64,000 nt of DNA from Nyssa sinensis (Eukaryota; Streptophyta; Magnoliopsida; Cornales; Nyssaceae): the NCBI GenBank assembly GCA_008638375.1, contig CM018032.1, forward strand, positions 3,043,001-3,107,000, in the 5' to 3' direction. Position 1 is the first letter of the stretch. Each line of letters starts with the position of its first letter. The position numbers were made by a program, and so were the translations under genes. The notes beneath the pieces were generated by a model, which was given only the letters and a program-made list of their open reading frames with translations, searched no databases and was not told the origin of the DNA. Of this stretch, positions 26,116 through 35,989 are shown one piece after another.

Positions 26116-28848
26116 AAAAAAAAACAAGGAAGAAGAAATCTTTCCTCCAATTCCTTTGAAACACATTTTTAATCAGATTAGGTGACCAAATTAACAAAAT
26201 TTAAGACACAAGCTCCAATGTTGAATGAAGGATTTCAGATGGTTAAAAAGCAGTCATATCAAAGTAGGAGACTTGTTCTTGCTCAATTTTTTCTCACGTG
26301 TTTTGCTTGCTTTAATATTAGAAATCAAGAATTTTTAGCAAAGTGTCATGTTGTATCTAGATGTTTTTTTTTTTTTTTTTTGGGGGGGGGGGGGGGGATG
26401 AGGTTTGATTTACACCTAATATTTTATTGAGTCTGTACTACTTTTTCCCAAGTGGTTCTATCACATTTGATTTTAAGGTATTTAACTAGTAATATAGATT
26501 ATCCAGCAAAAAGTACTAATATTTAATAATCATTGACCCTTTTTTTATTGTTCTATTTGATTTTGAAAAATTATCAAGCGTTAACTTGAATGGTTTCGAC
26601 TCCTCCTCCAAAAGATGATGTTGAGGGTTCAAGTCCTGATTGGAACATAGTGGGTATGTGTTTTACTAATCAAAAGGAAAAAAAAAATTTTTTTTTTTTT
26701 TTAAAACAGGTGAAAGTTCACAGTGAACAAAAAAAGCAATATAAAGTTCGGTACCAATTCTAAATCATGTTTACATGTTGAACAATATTTGCTAAGAATA
26801 TTAATAAATTACCATGTGGGATTTCAAGGTTAAAACCTTTGTAATTGTGAATTTTTAGTAGATTTGACTTAACAAAAAATTGTCGTCCCTACATTCATGT
26901 CCCACTACATAATATATGCTACACTTGCTTCCCATGACACCGTAACTGCCATGGCAATTACCATGACCAAGATGACTCCATCATTCACTCTTCTCCCTGT
27001 CCTTTCATGGCTTTCTTTTTTGAAATGATGTTGGTTGTCATCATCGTAATCATCAGTTATTTCCTGATATTGGTATTGCAACTGCTTCTAAAGTGTATCA
27101 TTATTTATTCTGCATTCTTATTTATCATGTGCTGAAGACTTCTCTTCTCTTTCGATTTCTGCTAGTACTTCTCTCTATGGAGCTCAAAAAGTTTAAATTA
27201 GTGTACATGGTGGGGTGTACCCCTTCATTTTCATTGTAATATCAGGATTTTTTTTAATGTTTGTACTAATAATGTACTTAGCAAGAGTCCTCTCCCAGGT
27301 CTAATTTTCACCCACAGCACTGCAAATTAGAGTATCATTCTTCTCCTTATGATTGATGCGCGTTGTATGCAGATATTGATAACCAGTTTTGCTCTGTGCA
27401 GGATGGTACATCAGTTACTTGCTTTCTGCTTCACTGCCAAAAATTTATTGAACTGGTCCGGGTAAATATCTGTTCCTGGTTATCTTGCTTTCACTTTTTA
27501 TATATAGAAAATGTGAAGACAAATAATTTTAGTTTCAAAGGTTATTGTCTTGGTGCAATGGTAAGATTGCTCCATTGTGACCTGAGGTCATGGGTTCGAG
27601 TCATAGAAATAGCATCATTGCTTGTGGGGTAAGGTTGCGTACATCTAACCCTCCCCTGACCTCGTAATGGCGGGATCCTCGTGCACTGGGATATCTAGAT
27701 ATATGCCTTTGTTGCCTATACGGTTTCCTTTAATGTTGAAGTTGATGCGACTTATGATGAAGATTATGGGGTGACGTTTATGCATTCTGTACTAGACTGA
27801 TTCTACAGGTTTATCTATTTATTTGAGATTTATGCAATGTAAACATGCATGTGTATATCACATGCTGAGTTAGTATTGTTATCTCTTTCATCTGTCTTAC
27901 CCACTTTGTCAGACCAGCTATGGTTGCCTTGGTAATACCAAAAAATTAAATAAAATAATTAGGATAGTTTGATGTGTCTATATTTGAGGTGCAGGATGGA
28001 AAGCTGGAGGAGGCTGTGGCACATGGAAGGAATGAATTTGAAATTTTTTTTAAGTTGGCGGAGTATGATGATCTAATTAAGGTAGTGATTCTGTTATTAA
28101 GTATAATACAGTTCTTTGCACTGCATGATATATCAACTTTTGCTTTGAAATTACAATTTTGTCTACACATACTGGGTGGTCAAAACCCATAATGGCAAGG
28201 TACACCACTTCCTCATTATTATTGCACCCAGACTGTTCATGTTATTGAACTTAGTGTAGCGTTGGAAAAACACAGAATGTGGTTTTTGTTAACAACTGCA
28301 GTTTTGTTACCCCTTTTTTCCCTGGAAGCTAGGTTTTGCAGAATGTGTAAAGATGCACTGTAGCATGTTCTAGACATCAATTTCAACATGGGTTATAATT
28401 TTGTGTTTTGGTGTCATGTAACATTTTCGGAGGTCACTTGTTAGCCTGATTTTGTCTTCTTGGGGTGAATTTGGACATTTTGTATGTATTCTCAATTTGC
28501 ATATTGGCAGTGAAGTTTGAGCATCGTTCTTATAGTGAAATTGATCCTCATTGAAACTCTCTCTCTCTCTAGGACTGTGCTGCTTTGTTGGCATATGAAC
28601 AACCGCAGAAGTCATCGGTTGGATATCTTCTTGAAGATACACAGCGAGAAATCGTGGCTGATAATGTTAATGCAATGATCTTGTCAACAAATCCTAACAT
28701 TAAAGATTCACAGGATTGCTTGCATTCATATCTTGAGAGGTTACTTAAACAGCTAACAGTTTGCTACCTGCAGAGAAGGTCCCTGAATGGGGATCAAGGT
28801 GAAGCTTTTCATCTGCACGCAGTACTTAATAGCAGTAAGAAGGGTTAG
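12228..28848 (+). CDS. RANBPM: RanBPM-like protein (SPRY-LisH-CTLH-CRA), 3' nine exons
   Basis: Exons by GT-AG boundaries and unbroken phase: 12228-12374, 12587-12673, 13456-13501, 14329-14405, 18050-18209, 25573-25641, 27402-27461, 27995-28081 and 28573-28848. Joined, they give 335 codons and a TAG stop. Residues 1-93 are the C-terminal half of a SPRY domain (YHGDDGLLYRGQGKG, GGGINYASQEFFFTKNG). About 120-152 is LisH (IVRSYLLHYGYEDTLKLF), about 165-225 CTLH (FLLHCQKFIELVRDGKLEE) and the remainder CRA. The family is the scaffold of the CTLH/GID-type ubiquitin ligase complex in the nucleus and cytosol. The N-terminus and first half of SPRY are missing; an upstream exon ending in GG should supply them. 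Introns reach 7.4 kb and carry transposons. Exon sequence has no frameshift or stop, so the locus looks functional. Confidence 0.92.
13850..13873. repeat. Trinucleotide microsatellite (CTG/CTA/TTA)
   Basis: A run of CTGCTGCTACTACTACT grading into ATTATTATT. It lies in the third visible intron of the RanBPM-like gene, with no coding role. Confidence 0.8.
14738..15274. mobile_element. Probable small inverted-repeat element with GTGTCC motifs
   Basis: The left end GAAGCACGTACAC and the reverse complement of the right end (GAAGCACGAATATAGACACGG) are inverted. Both ends carry clusters of CGTGTCCGTGTC. The interior is a T-rich, non-coding stretch with TA and AAT repeats. I could not settle a target duplication. 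It lies in the intron between the visible exons four and five. Confidence 0.5.
15920..16060 (+). mobile_element. Possible tRNA-derived SINE
   Basis: A stretch with a degenerate pol III B-box (GGTTCTAGTTCC at 15,983) followed by GTTGGGACATGAGTGTTTGTG. The same order (B-box, TTGGAACAT, GTGGGTATGTG) occurs at 26,580-26,700. I infer two diverged copies of one family. Confidence 0.45.
16983..17385. repeat. Tandem duplication in an intron, period 223 bp
   Basis: GTCTGATAGTAGCATACCA at 16,983 recurs at 17,206. The two copies stay closely similar for about 180 bp, through AGATGATCATATCTTCTAGG and GTGTTCACAATATAT. No coding frame is shared. Confidence 0.9.
18700..24765 (+). mobile_element. Nearly full-length, dead L1-type LINE in a host intron
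   Basis: Order of parts: an ORF1-like region (19,118-19,640) with the DUF4283 pattern EGYCIREGLEPTETWIRLLEL and a linker (19,640-20,960). Then an endonuclease start at about 21,190 (ILKLLSWNVRSLNDPDKR) and its end near 21,850 (DHLPILLDRGG). Then RT from about 22,390 (DGGTAPSANGFSMAFF, FIPKKEGAENMKDFRPTSLVGSVYK), with the catalytic box near 23,108 reading FVDDN rather than FADD. A zf-RVT knuckle, CCLCN-EEINHLLVHC, lies at about 24,288-24,340. The tail has a C-rich block at 24,713-24,727 and a short A-run at 24,759-24,765. Many stops and shifts and a T24 run in ORF2 make it inactive. The left end is estimated and I did not find the target duplication. Confidence 0.85.
23991..24014. repeat. T24 homopolymer within LINE ORF2
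   Basis: An uninterrupted run of 24 T interrupts the linker between RT and zf-RVT. LINE relatives have no poly-phenylalanine here, so it is a later expansion or insertion. Confidence 0.9.
26086..26397. repeat. Inverted pair of homopolymer hinges (C20A19 and T18G16)
   Basis: C20 runs straight into A19 at 26,086-26,124. T18 runs straight into G16 at 26,364-26,397. The second is the reverse complement of the first in form, with 239 bp between. The spacer is non-coding. It may be a degenerate inverted-repeat insertion, and exact run lengths may be sequencing or assembly error. Confidence 0.8.
26575..26702 (+). mobile_element. Probable tRNA-derived SINE
   Basis: A B-box-like GGTTCAAGTCC at 26,626-26,636 is followed by TTGGAACATAGTGGGTATGTG and an A/T-rich tail near 26,680-26,702. 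Together with the similar stretch at 15,920-16,060 it suggests one SINE family. The A-box is not clear. Confidence 0.5.
27545..27715 (+). mobile_element. Au-type SINE
   Basis: The sequence follows the Au SINE layout known across angiosperms. There is an A-box region CTTGGTGCAATGGTAAG at about 27,549, then TTGCTCCATTGTGACCT and a B-box GGGTTCGAGTC at 27,592. After these come GGGGTAAGGTTGCGTACAT, CCCTCCCCTGACCTCG and the terminal CCTCGTGCACTGGG near 27,690. The copy is about 170 bp, on the same strand as the host gene, in the intron between visible exons seven and eight. Confidence 0.85.
28557..28572 (+). promoter_or_regulatory. 3' splice site built from a CT microsatellite
   Basis: A run of CT dinucleotides leads directly into TAG at 28,570-28,572, the acceptor of the last RanBPM-like exon. 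The microsatellite therefore is the polypyrimidine tract. Confidence 0.8.
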
Positions 28849-29146
28849 TCTTAGCGCTGAGAGATATTCTTTACACCTGTCGTTGCCTCGTGTTCATATG
28901 TCCTGTTGACTTCTTCCTAAACCCCATTACAAGTCACAAGAATGTTTTTGGTGTTCCATATACCTAGTGGAGGCCCCCTGAATTTCTCTTGATTTTCTCT
29001 TGATTTACAATAATGCTTTCGTTCCCTTGGAAAATTGGGGTGTTCTCTATAATGTAAAGCTTGTAAACTCATGAATTAGACCTTGAATGAAATACTTTGT
29101 TGAACGGAAGGATGACCTTCACATTGTTCTCTCTTAGTTACAGAAT
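28849..29146 (+). other. Likely 3' untranslated region of the RanBPM-like gene
   Basis: Sequence after the TAG with AT-rich, near-canonical poly(A) signals (CAATAATG near 29,010 and GAATGAAAT near 29,088). The real cleavage site cannot be fixed by eye. Confidence 0.45.
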
Positions 29147-29155
29147 ATGGAATGT

Positions 29156-29308
29156 GGATTTGGATCTTCTCTGGTGCACTGGAGAGGTTTAGTCCATTCT
29201 TCTCTCACATGAGAGCGGGTCCTACAGAAGTGGGTTTCATTATGGATCCCATCTCATGTGAGATGGGCGGACCGGACTTCTCTAGTGCACTGAAGAGGAT
29301 CCTGGTCC
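29156..29308. mobile_element. MULE-type MITE, 153 bp, perfect 9-bp target duplication
   Basis: The left end GGATTTGGATCTTCTC and the reverse complement of the right end (GGACCAGGATCCTCTT) start an inverted repeat of about 32 bases with roughly 23 matches. The interior carries TCTCACATGAGAG and a second CTCATGTGAGATG, a further palindromic theme. The element is bounded exactly by ATGGAATGT at 29,147-29,155 and 29,309-29,317. A perfect 9-bp duplication points to Mutator-type mobilisation. It codes for nothing, although an 88-codon frame crosses it by chance. Confidence 0.88.
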
Positions 29309-29317
29309 ATGGAATGT

Positions 29318-30014
29318 CTTATCATGACTTTGGTCTAGGAATTTTTTTTATATATTTATTTACAAGTATAGAAGATAATATGATTTGTTGGAGTGCATCT
29401 GACGTATTATGTGATTGACATATATTTTTAAATTTAAAAGGTAAATTCTATAAAACAGTTATTAGGCTATGAATATTGTTGGGCAGTTAGGAAACATTGT
29501 CGTAATAAAGTGAGTCTAACTAAAAAGAGGATGTTCAACGGGATGGGTTTGGGACGGGTACTCCTTTTTCAACTTCGTCTCGTGAAAAAAAGTTTATCTC
29601 TCAACCCGTGATAAGTAGGGGTGGGTTTTATCAAGGTCTCTATTTATTTTTAAACTCTTATTTATTTACTTATTTTATTAAATTAATTATAATTAATGTA
29701 TTTTTAATAAAATGTTACATGTGTTAAAATAAGAAATATGCATGTTAATAGAGAATTAAAATGACATTATTTTATTTTTGAAATAAATAATTCTATCAAG
29801 TTTGTATAAAGTTTTAATGGATGACTGAAAAAGTATTATTATAAATATTGATTATGTAGTACAAAGTTTTTTTATTATTTTATTTTATATAATCGGAGTA
29901 GGGGAGCTGTCTTTTCTCTAAACTTGCCTCAAATCTTAATGAGATGGAAAAAACTTTTTCCAAACTTATTCCAAAAAGGGCGGGGTTGGTGGGTTCCAAC
30001 GGGTTAAATTGTTA
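29318..30014. other. Non-coding spacer
   Basis: AT-rich, with two GGGTTTGGG/GGCGGGG-type blocks at 29,540-29,640 and 29,960-30,010. They recall the ends of common plant hAT-like MITEs but do not pair cleanly, so no element is called. Confidence 0.35.
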
Positions 30015-30345
30015 TTCCTAATGTTGAGATGTATGTAAGACAAGACAAGATAGAATTAGAAATGAATACATTAAGGAGATGATAAAAGTAACCCCTATAA
30101 AAGATAAAATGAGATAATATGTTAAGATGGTATGGTTATATACAATGAAGATTAGTAAATGCAAGGGTGACATGGTTCACATTGAAGGTCATGTAAGGAG
30201 AGGGGCGACCTAATTTAATGGGAAGGGTGACTTAGGTTAACTTTTGTAGAGATAGTTAAAGAAGATTTGATAATATGTTCTATAACTATAGAAATGGTCT
30301 CAAATTGATTACAACTTTTGTATTCTTTTCCTATGATTTGGAGTA
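30015..30345 (+). mobile_element. RTE-type LINE 3' relic
   Basis: Conceptual translation with shifts gives LRCM-DKTR, then LRWYGYIQ, then an RGATXFNGKG-like block. These follow the plant RTE ORF2 C-terminus pattern of LRWMCG.TR, LRWFGHVQRRP and RGRGRPK. Stops interrupt it every few codons. Only this last part is recognisable. Confidence 0.65.
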
Positions 30346-30356
30346 TTCCCAAGTTG

Positions 30357-31010
30357 CTCTTTTCTAGGATCAACTGTAAGGATAAATTTGGCGAAGTAAT
30401 AATAATTTGCAAATGCAACATGGTTTTGATATGCTCTTTTGGTGTGTTTTTTTTTTTTTTTGTGTGTGTGGCCTTACACTTCATTGAGTTGAATTCAGGT
30501 TTTGTGGATAGCTTTGTGGAGTTAGGTAATTTGCTACCAAATATTGAAGCTTATAGGTTCAACCGTGAACCGGACATCCAGTGGGTTTGATTTTTCATTT
30601 GGATTATTTTTGTTGTTGTACCAGATTAAACTGGTGTGAACTGGATTTGAATTGACCTAAATTGGATGAGCTAACTTAAACTAAATGACCCTTTTCTAGG
30701 ATCAACTATAAGGATGAATTTGGCGAAGTAATAATAATTTGTGAATGCAACATGGTTTGGACAAGTTCTTTTGGGGGTGTTTTTTTGTGTTTGAATTTAG
30801 GTTTTGTGGATAGCCTTGTGGAGTTGAGTAATTTGCTGCCAACTATTGAAGCTTTTAGCCATAGTTATTAGAAGTAGACTGGAGCGGCTAGTTCAACTGT
30901 GAACCAGACATTTGGCTGGTTTGGTTTTTCATTTGGATCTTTTTTGCTGTTGAACAATATTAAATTGTTGTGAACCGACCTAAACTAGAATTAGCTTAAA
31001 CCAAACTAAC
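30357..31010. repeat. Tandem duplication of about 0.35 kb
   Basis: CTTTTCTAGGATCAACTGTA (30,358) and CTTTTCTAGGATCAACTATA (30,692) start two similar blocks. They continue through GGCGAAGTAATAATAATTTG, GGTTTTGTGGATAGC and TTTTTCATTTGGAT. The copies have diverged and the first carries an added T16 run. Confidence 0.85.
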
Positions 31011-31722
31011 CAAAACTACCCAAAATCTAAAAATTGATGATCACTTTGTTAATTCACATTCAAAATTTAATATATTTTTAAGTAAATTAGTAACTACCCA
31101 ATATAATATTTATTTCAATATATTTTTATAAAACTGGTTAATCTGGTTGAAGCAGTGAACTGTGACCTTACATTTTCATCAGTTCATTGTCTAGCTCGGT
31201 TATGATAAAAATACTTTCACAGAATAAAATTCATCCTGGTTTTAGATCAGTTGGGGGTGCAAACTTGCTGTTGTTCTTGGTGATGGTTGTTCCTAAGAGT
31301 CTATGGTAGAAGTTAGTTGTTAAAAGGGGAAATTTCATATTTTATTTTTTAGACATTAGGGATTGGCCCCTAATTAAAGGAACATACATTGTGCCATTGT
31401 GCTGGATTGGATTTTTAGTGAATGTTAGGTCAAGGTTTTTTTTTTTTTTTTTTTTAAAAAAAAGTTAGTGTTGAAAAATATAAGGTATATTCTATTTTTG
31501 ATATTATGATTGGGAGTGAAAAAGAAATGAACTTGCCGTTGACTCAGCGATGGGTTGGCTACAAGAAAATATGTTAATGGCCCACTTTTTGTTTTTGTGT
31601 AGCCCATTGTGATGTTTGTGTTAGGAAATTTGTGTTACATGGTTGTAAAATTTCTCTTTTATAATGTATGTGTTCTTAATTCATTCTAAAACTCTATATT
31701 AAGTCTGTCATTATTAAGTTAT

Positions 31723-33278
31723 TGTTAGCCCTAAAGGTTTTCAACTAAGGGTATCTCAATAATTTTGATGATTACAAAACATTATCCAATAGACTAATGT
31801 TTTCTCAAAGTGACAATGCAAATAGGTCATTTAGGTAAAAAAAGATTGTTGACCAAGAAAATGACAAAAGTCTATTAAGCTAGAAGATTTTACTCAAAAG
31901 TATGTTTTAAAGCAAAGATCAAAATAAGAGGAATGCTTTCATGATAATTCAAGCAAGGTGGACTCACTCAAGCCCAAATATCTAAGTAAAGACTTTTATT
32001 TTTCCTTATTTTGGGTTTTGGGTTTTTGAGTGATGTTAGGATTAGATTGATCATTGGTCGTAAGCTTTCACTATTTAAAATGATAATCTAAGAACTAACC
32101 TCAAATGATTTTTTCAAAACAATACATTTGACTTAAGTTTTGAAAGATCAAAAGGCTTTAGCAAAAGTATACTAAGAAAGAAATAAGCTAGAAGACACTC
32201 ATTGTCTAAACTAGTCAACCAATTCCTGAAACTAGTCGACTGATTCTTAAACCTTATTTGTCACACTAATTAAACTAGTCGACTGAGTTAAGTTTTATAA
32301 ACTGGCTAAGCACACTGTCAAAACTAGTCAACCTCCAAGTAGAATCAATCGAGTGTTTTTAAAGGCAAAATTAGTGTACAAACAAAATTAGTCAACTGAT
32401 TCATAAAACTAGTTAACTAGATGACTAACTGATGAATTGCCTATACACACTGTCCAAATTAGTCGACCTCTAAGGAAATTCAGTCGACTGTTCTTAAAGG
32501 CAAAAATAATGTACAAATAGAACTAGTCGACTAATTGTTTTTAACCAAATGAACTTCAAATCCTTTGGACAAATCAGTTGACCTAATCAATCGACTAGCC
32601 CTCATTGCAGTCGACTGATTAATGATTTAGTCGACTGATTCTGTCAATCTGACAATCACAAATTCAAATTTTGAACAGACAAAAAGGGAAGAAATGGCTT
32701 TTGGTCATATACTTTAAATGGCTATAAATAAAAATTCTCTAGGGCTTTCTAAGCCATCTCTTATAAGCTTACATTATCACATCTTTGCTATTGACTTTAG
32801 ATCTATCATCTTCCAAATCTAGATCTAAAAGTTTTACTCATCTTAAATACTCAGAACTTACACCTAATCAATCTATAAAGAGTGAGTATCTTATTGCACC
32901 AAAATTACTGAGGGTGCTATTTGGTAAATATCTTTGAATTATTTCATTGTGGTGAGAGTTGTCAATAGGTGCTATTTGGTGAGGTAAAATAGTATATTTT
33001 GCTGGATAAGAAGGTTGCGGTCTTCACTTTGTAAATGTTTGGTCTCCACCTGCAAGGAGGTCACTATTGTGGAAAAATTGAAATGGAGATACTTGAGTCG
33101 AGGAGGTATGAAGTTTTCTAAACCTCGTAACTACTGTGTTTGCTTTCTCTCTCTCTCTCTCTTTGCTCTTGTTTATTTACTGTGCATTTATAACATTCAT
33201 TTTTGAAAAATAAAAAAAAATTTAATATTTACGAAATATTCTATTCACCCCCCCTTTGGGGTAAATATCTAGGCAACA
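31723..33278. mobile_element. Solo LTR, 1,556 bp, perfect 5-bp target duplication
   Basis: It begins TGTTAGCCCTAAAGG and ends CTAGGCAACA, so it has the TGTT...AACA inverted ends of a retrotransposon LTR. It is bounded by GTTAT at 31,718-31,722 and again at 33,279-33,283. There is no primer site or coding region inside. Its middle (32,200-32,640) is full of GTCGACTGATT-like words. The near-terminal C-run (ATTCACCCCCCC) resembles the 3' ends of plant Ty1/copia LTRs, so a copia origin is likely but not proved. Solo LTRs arise by recombination between the two LTRs of a full element. Confidence 0.9.
32205..32650. repeat. Cluster of dispersed GTCGACTGATT-like words
   Basis: Around fifteen imperfect copies of ACTAGTCGACTGATT or its variants are scattered at irregular intervals, in both direct and partly palindromic form. 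GTCGAC itself is a palindrome. They lie within the solo LTR. Confidence 0.8.
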
Positions 33279-33283
33279 GTTAT

Positions 33284-34092
33284 GATTCAAGTTACAACAT
33301 TAGTCAATCATTACTTGAAAACTTGATCATCTAGACTCTTATTACAACTTCAAATGATTGAAGATCAATCTCAAAGTGGAATTTGATTCTTAAGATCTAC
33401 TACAAGAAAGGTAAAATACACTAAAATGTCATGCATTCATATTAGATAATATTTAGGACATCTGAAAGTTTAATCTTTCTATATTTTGATTTGCCATAAT
33501 ACTTGGGTTTAAATTGAACATGGGTTAGATGCTTTTTAGTTTTGAATACATGCTTAAAAATGACTGAAATATGTCTTAAAAAGTTTCTTGGATACTTAAT
33601 TTTTCAGCTGGTTCACTATAGTTTGTTTGGGGAATTATCACATAAAAAAGTAGTTTCTCCCCTTGAACAGAAGCTATGTCCTGTTCGAATAGAGCTTACC
33701 GTTCAAAAAAAAAAAAAAAAATAACGTTCCAATCTACGCATGTCCTATTTTCGACAATCTCATTGGTCGCCCTAGTATGAACTCTAGAAGGATATGGCTG
33801 ACCTATAAATACAGTGTGCGGAAATTTCATTGTGTATATAGGAGTTGCAATTTTTGTATCAAAGAAACTGTCTTGACATAGTTTTATTGAGTACTTTGCT
33901 ACTCTTATGAATCTTAAAAAGTGAAATCATAAGGGGAATTTGGGTTAGTGCCTTCAATTTTGGGTTTGACCCTTGTTTATAAGGGGATTTTGTATCCAAT
34001 TTCATAGTTTTATTAGTTTTGCAACCAATTTAATCTATTTATCTTGTACATTTCTCACGTGTTAGGTTTTATGCTTTAAATGGAAAAGTCCA

Positions 34093-34134
<42 letters not shown>

Positions 34135-34960
34135 ATACATATAAATTTATCAAGCCTCCTAAAAAAGGGAAGTTACAAACCAATCAACATTTTTGTTGCA
34201 CAATTTATTAATTGGTCAACAAAAGTTGTAATATTATTTTTTATTTCTATAATTTATTGCCAATTTAATATCTGTCCAAGTTTTTACACTTTTATAATTT
34301 TTTTTTGGACAATCTCATTAAATGTGAGAAATTTACATAGTTGCCAATCTTTTTAACCTAACCTTAATAGCGCAAACCTTTCACTCTCATCCTTCTCTCA
34401 CTAAGAAGTTCACACAGTGCACAACGTCACAATGCATTGAAAGGCTCTATTTGTGTCTTGCATTTTGATAAGATCTTTGCAAGCAAAGGTCACACTACTA
34501 TTGCAGATGGCATCATGGTTGGTCAGAACAAAGTTGCTACTTTTTTAAGTCTCACGCCCTTAGTTCCTTCAGAACATTTACATCAAAGAGTTTTGCAAAT
34601 TGAAATTTATTTTTATAAGGCTATTTTGCAAACTTGCATGAGTATTTCAATGTCCCACCATCCAACCAGTAAGACAAATACAAGAACCAATATTAGTTTT
34701 CCTCATATTGTTTGAGGTTTTTTTCTTTGATTTAATTATTTTGGTTATGATAAAACATTGTTATTCATTACATTTATTTTAGTTTAAACTTGAGTTTATT
34801 TATGCGCGTGCATGCACGCATACACATGATTCTCATGGATTGAGGAGGACTATATTGTACAAGAAATTAAGGTTTGAAGATTCTTCTTTTCTAGTTGTAT
34901 AACATGGGAACAAAGTTTCCACTATCACTATATTTTTTTTTAGGTTAAGTATGAATTTGT
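33284..34960. other. Non-coding stretch with a lone TATA-like site
   Basis: Contains an A18 run near 33,704, a (TA)n tract at 34,098-34,127 and CTATAAATACAG at about 33,803. The last resembles a core promoter but has no coding frame after it; an LTR U3 remnant is possible. The 92-codon frame at 34,437-34,715 resembles nothing I know. Confidence 0.35.
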
Positions 34961-35099
34961 TAAAAAGAAACAAAAACCCCAAAAGGTAGAACAAAAGCTA
35001 AGAAACAACCTAGACAAATTAAAAAAAAAAAAAAAAGAGGGGACAACCTTAGCCAAACAAACCAAACAAGGGGACTATAGTTGAACAAAGAAAAAGATA

Positions 35100-35900
35100 T
35101 TTTCTCCTAACATCCTATAAATACATACCTGTCAGTTGAACTCAGAGTCTCTGAAAGAAAACAAGAGGCTTATCTTCATACGAATCAGCAAGGATGCCAT
35201 AAGAACGTCTAATCTGGTGCTTAAACATCCTTCAAGTCCTTTCTCTTCATATATAATAGACCATTGTTCCTAGGCACCACTTAAAAACTGAGCAATAGAA
35301 AGACTTCCCTTTGCAAATAGAGGTAAACACTCTACACTTGAGACCAGGTGGAGGGGACTTTGGCTGTTTTTCATCTACTCATTGCCTCTCGCTAGATATC
35401 AGTAGTGAAGGGCATATAAAAAATAAATGCTATTTTGTTTCAGGAGTCATGTTGCTCAACACACGTGTTTGAATTGATAACTCTACACTCTAAGAGCTTA
35501 TCTATAGTGGAAAGCCTACCCTTCCATAATAGCCAAAAAAAAATGAAAGCATGCCTAGGGACATTATCACTTAACTAGATACCGAGGGAGTTCAGTTAGT
35601 TTTCCTCTCAAATTCTCCTAGGCAGAACTTGCAGAATACCCACCTGAGGGAGAAGGAGTTTATAAGACTTGGTCCTCACCTTGAGGATTGGAATTGAAAT
35701 TGACTTGATCACTAAAACATCTCAAAGATGTTGGCCAATTCCGTCTATCATTGATGATTATTGTAGAAACCTTGGAATTGAATCTTTCCTACAGAGTTTT
35801 GAACACTATCTTTGAGTACGGACCTTGGGTGCCAAGGGTCTTGCCACAAAAGGTGCCTGCCATTTCTAATTCTGTGTGTAGTGAAGTGTTTGGCAGTGTC
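35100..35900 (-). mobile_element. Minus-strand LINE relic (zf-RVT end)
   Basis: The minus strand carries a decayed zf-RVT module around 35,390-35,560: MLSFFFGYYGR in one frame, then VEQHDS and HLFFICP. The layout follows the plant pattern of hydrophobic WL, a CVxC-type knuckle and HLFFxCPF. Flanking codons are too broken for domain calls. The true ends are unclear. Confidence 0.6.
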
Positions 35901-35989
35901 AATAAGTTTTAGAATCCATTTTAATCCATAAAGAGTCCCTATTGGAAATGGTCCATACGTGTCTTAGAATAAGGGTTGTGTTCCAATCT

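Noticed and set aside
29152..29418. 88-codon frame as a gene
   Set aside because: It crosses the 153-bp MITE and its target duplication.
34437..34715. 92-codon plus-strand frame
   Set aside because: No recognisable motif, no promoter or splice context, and AT-rich surroundings with the same frequency of chance frames.
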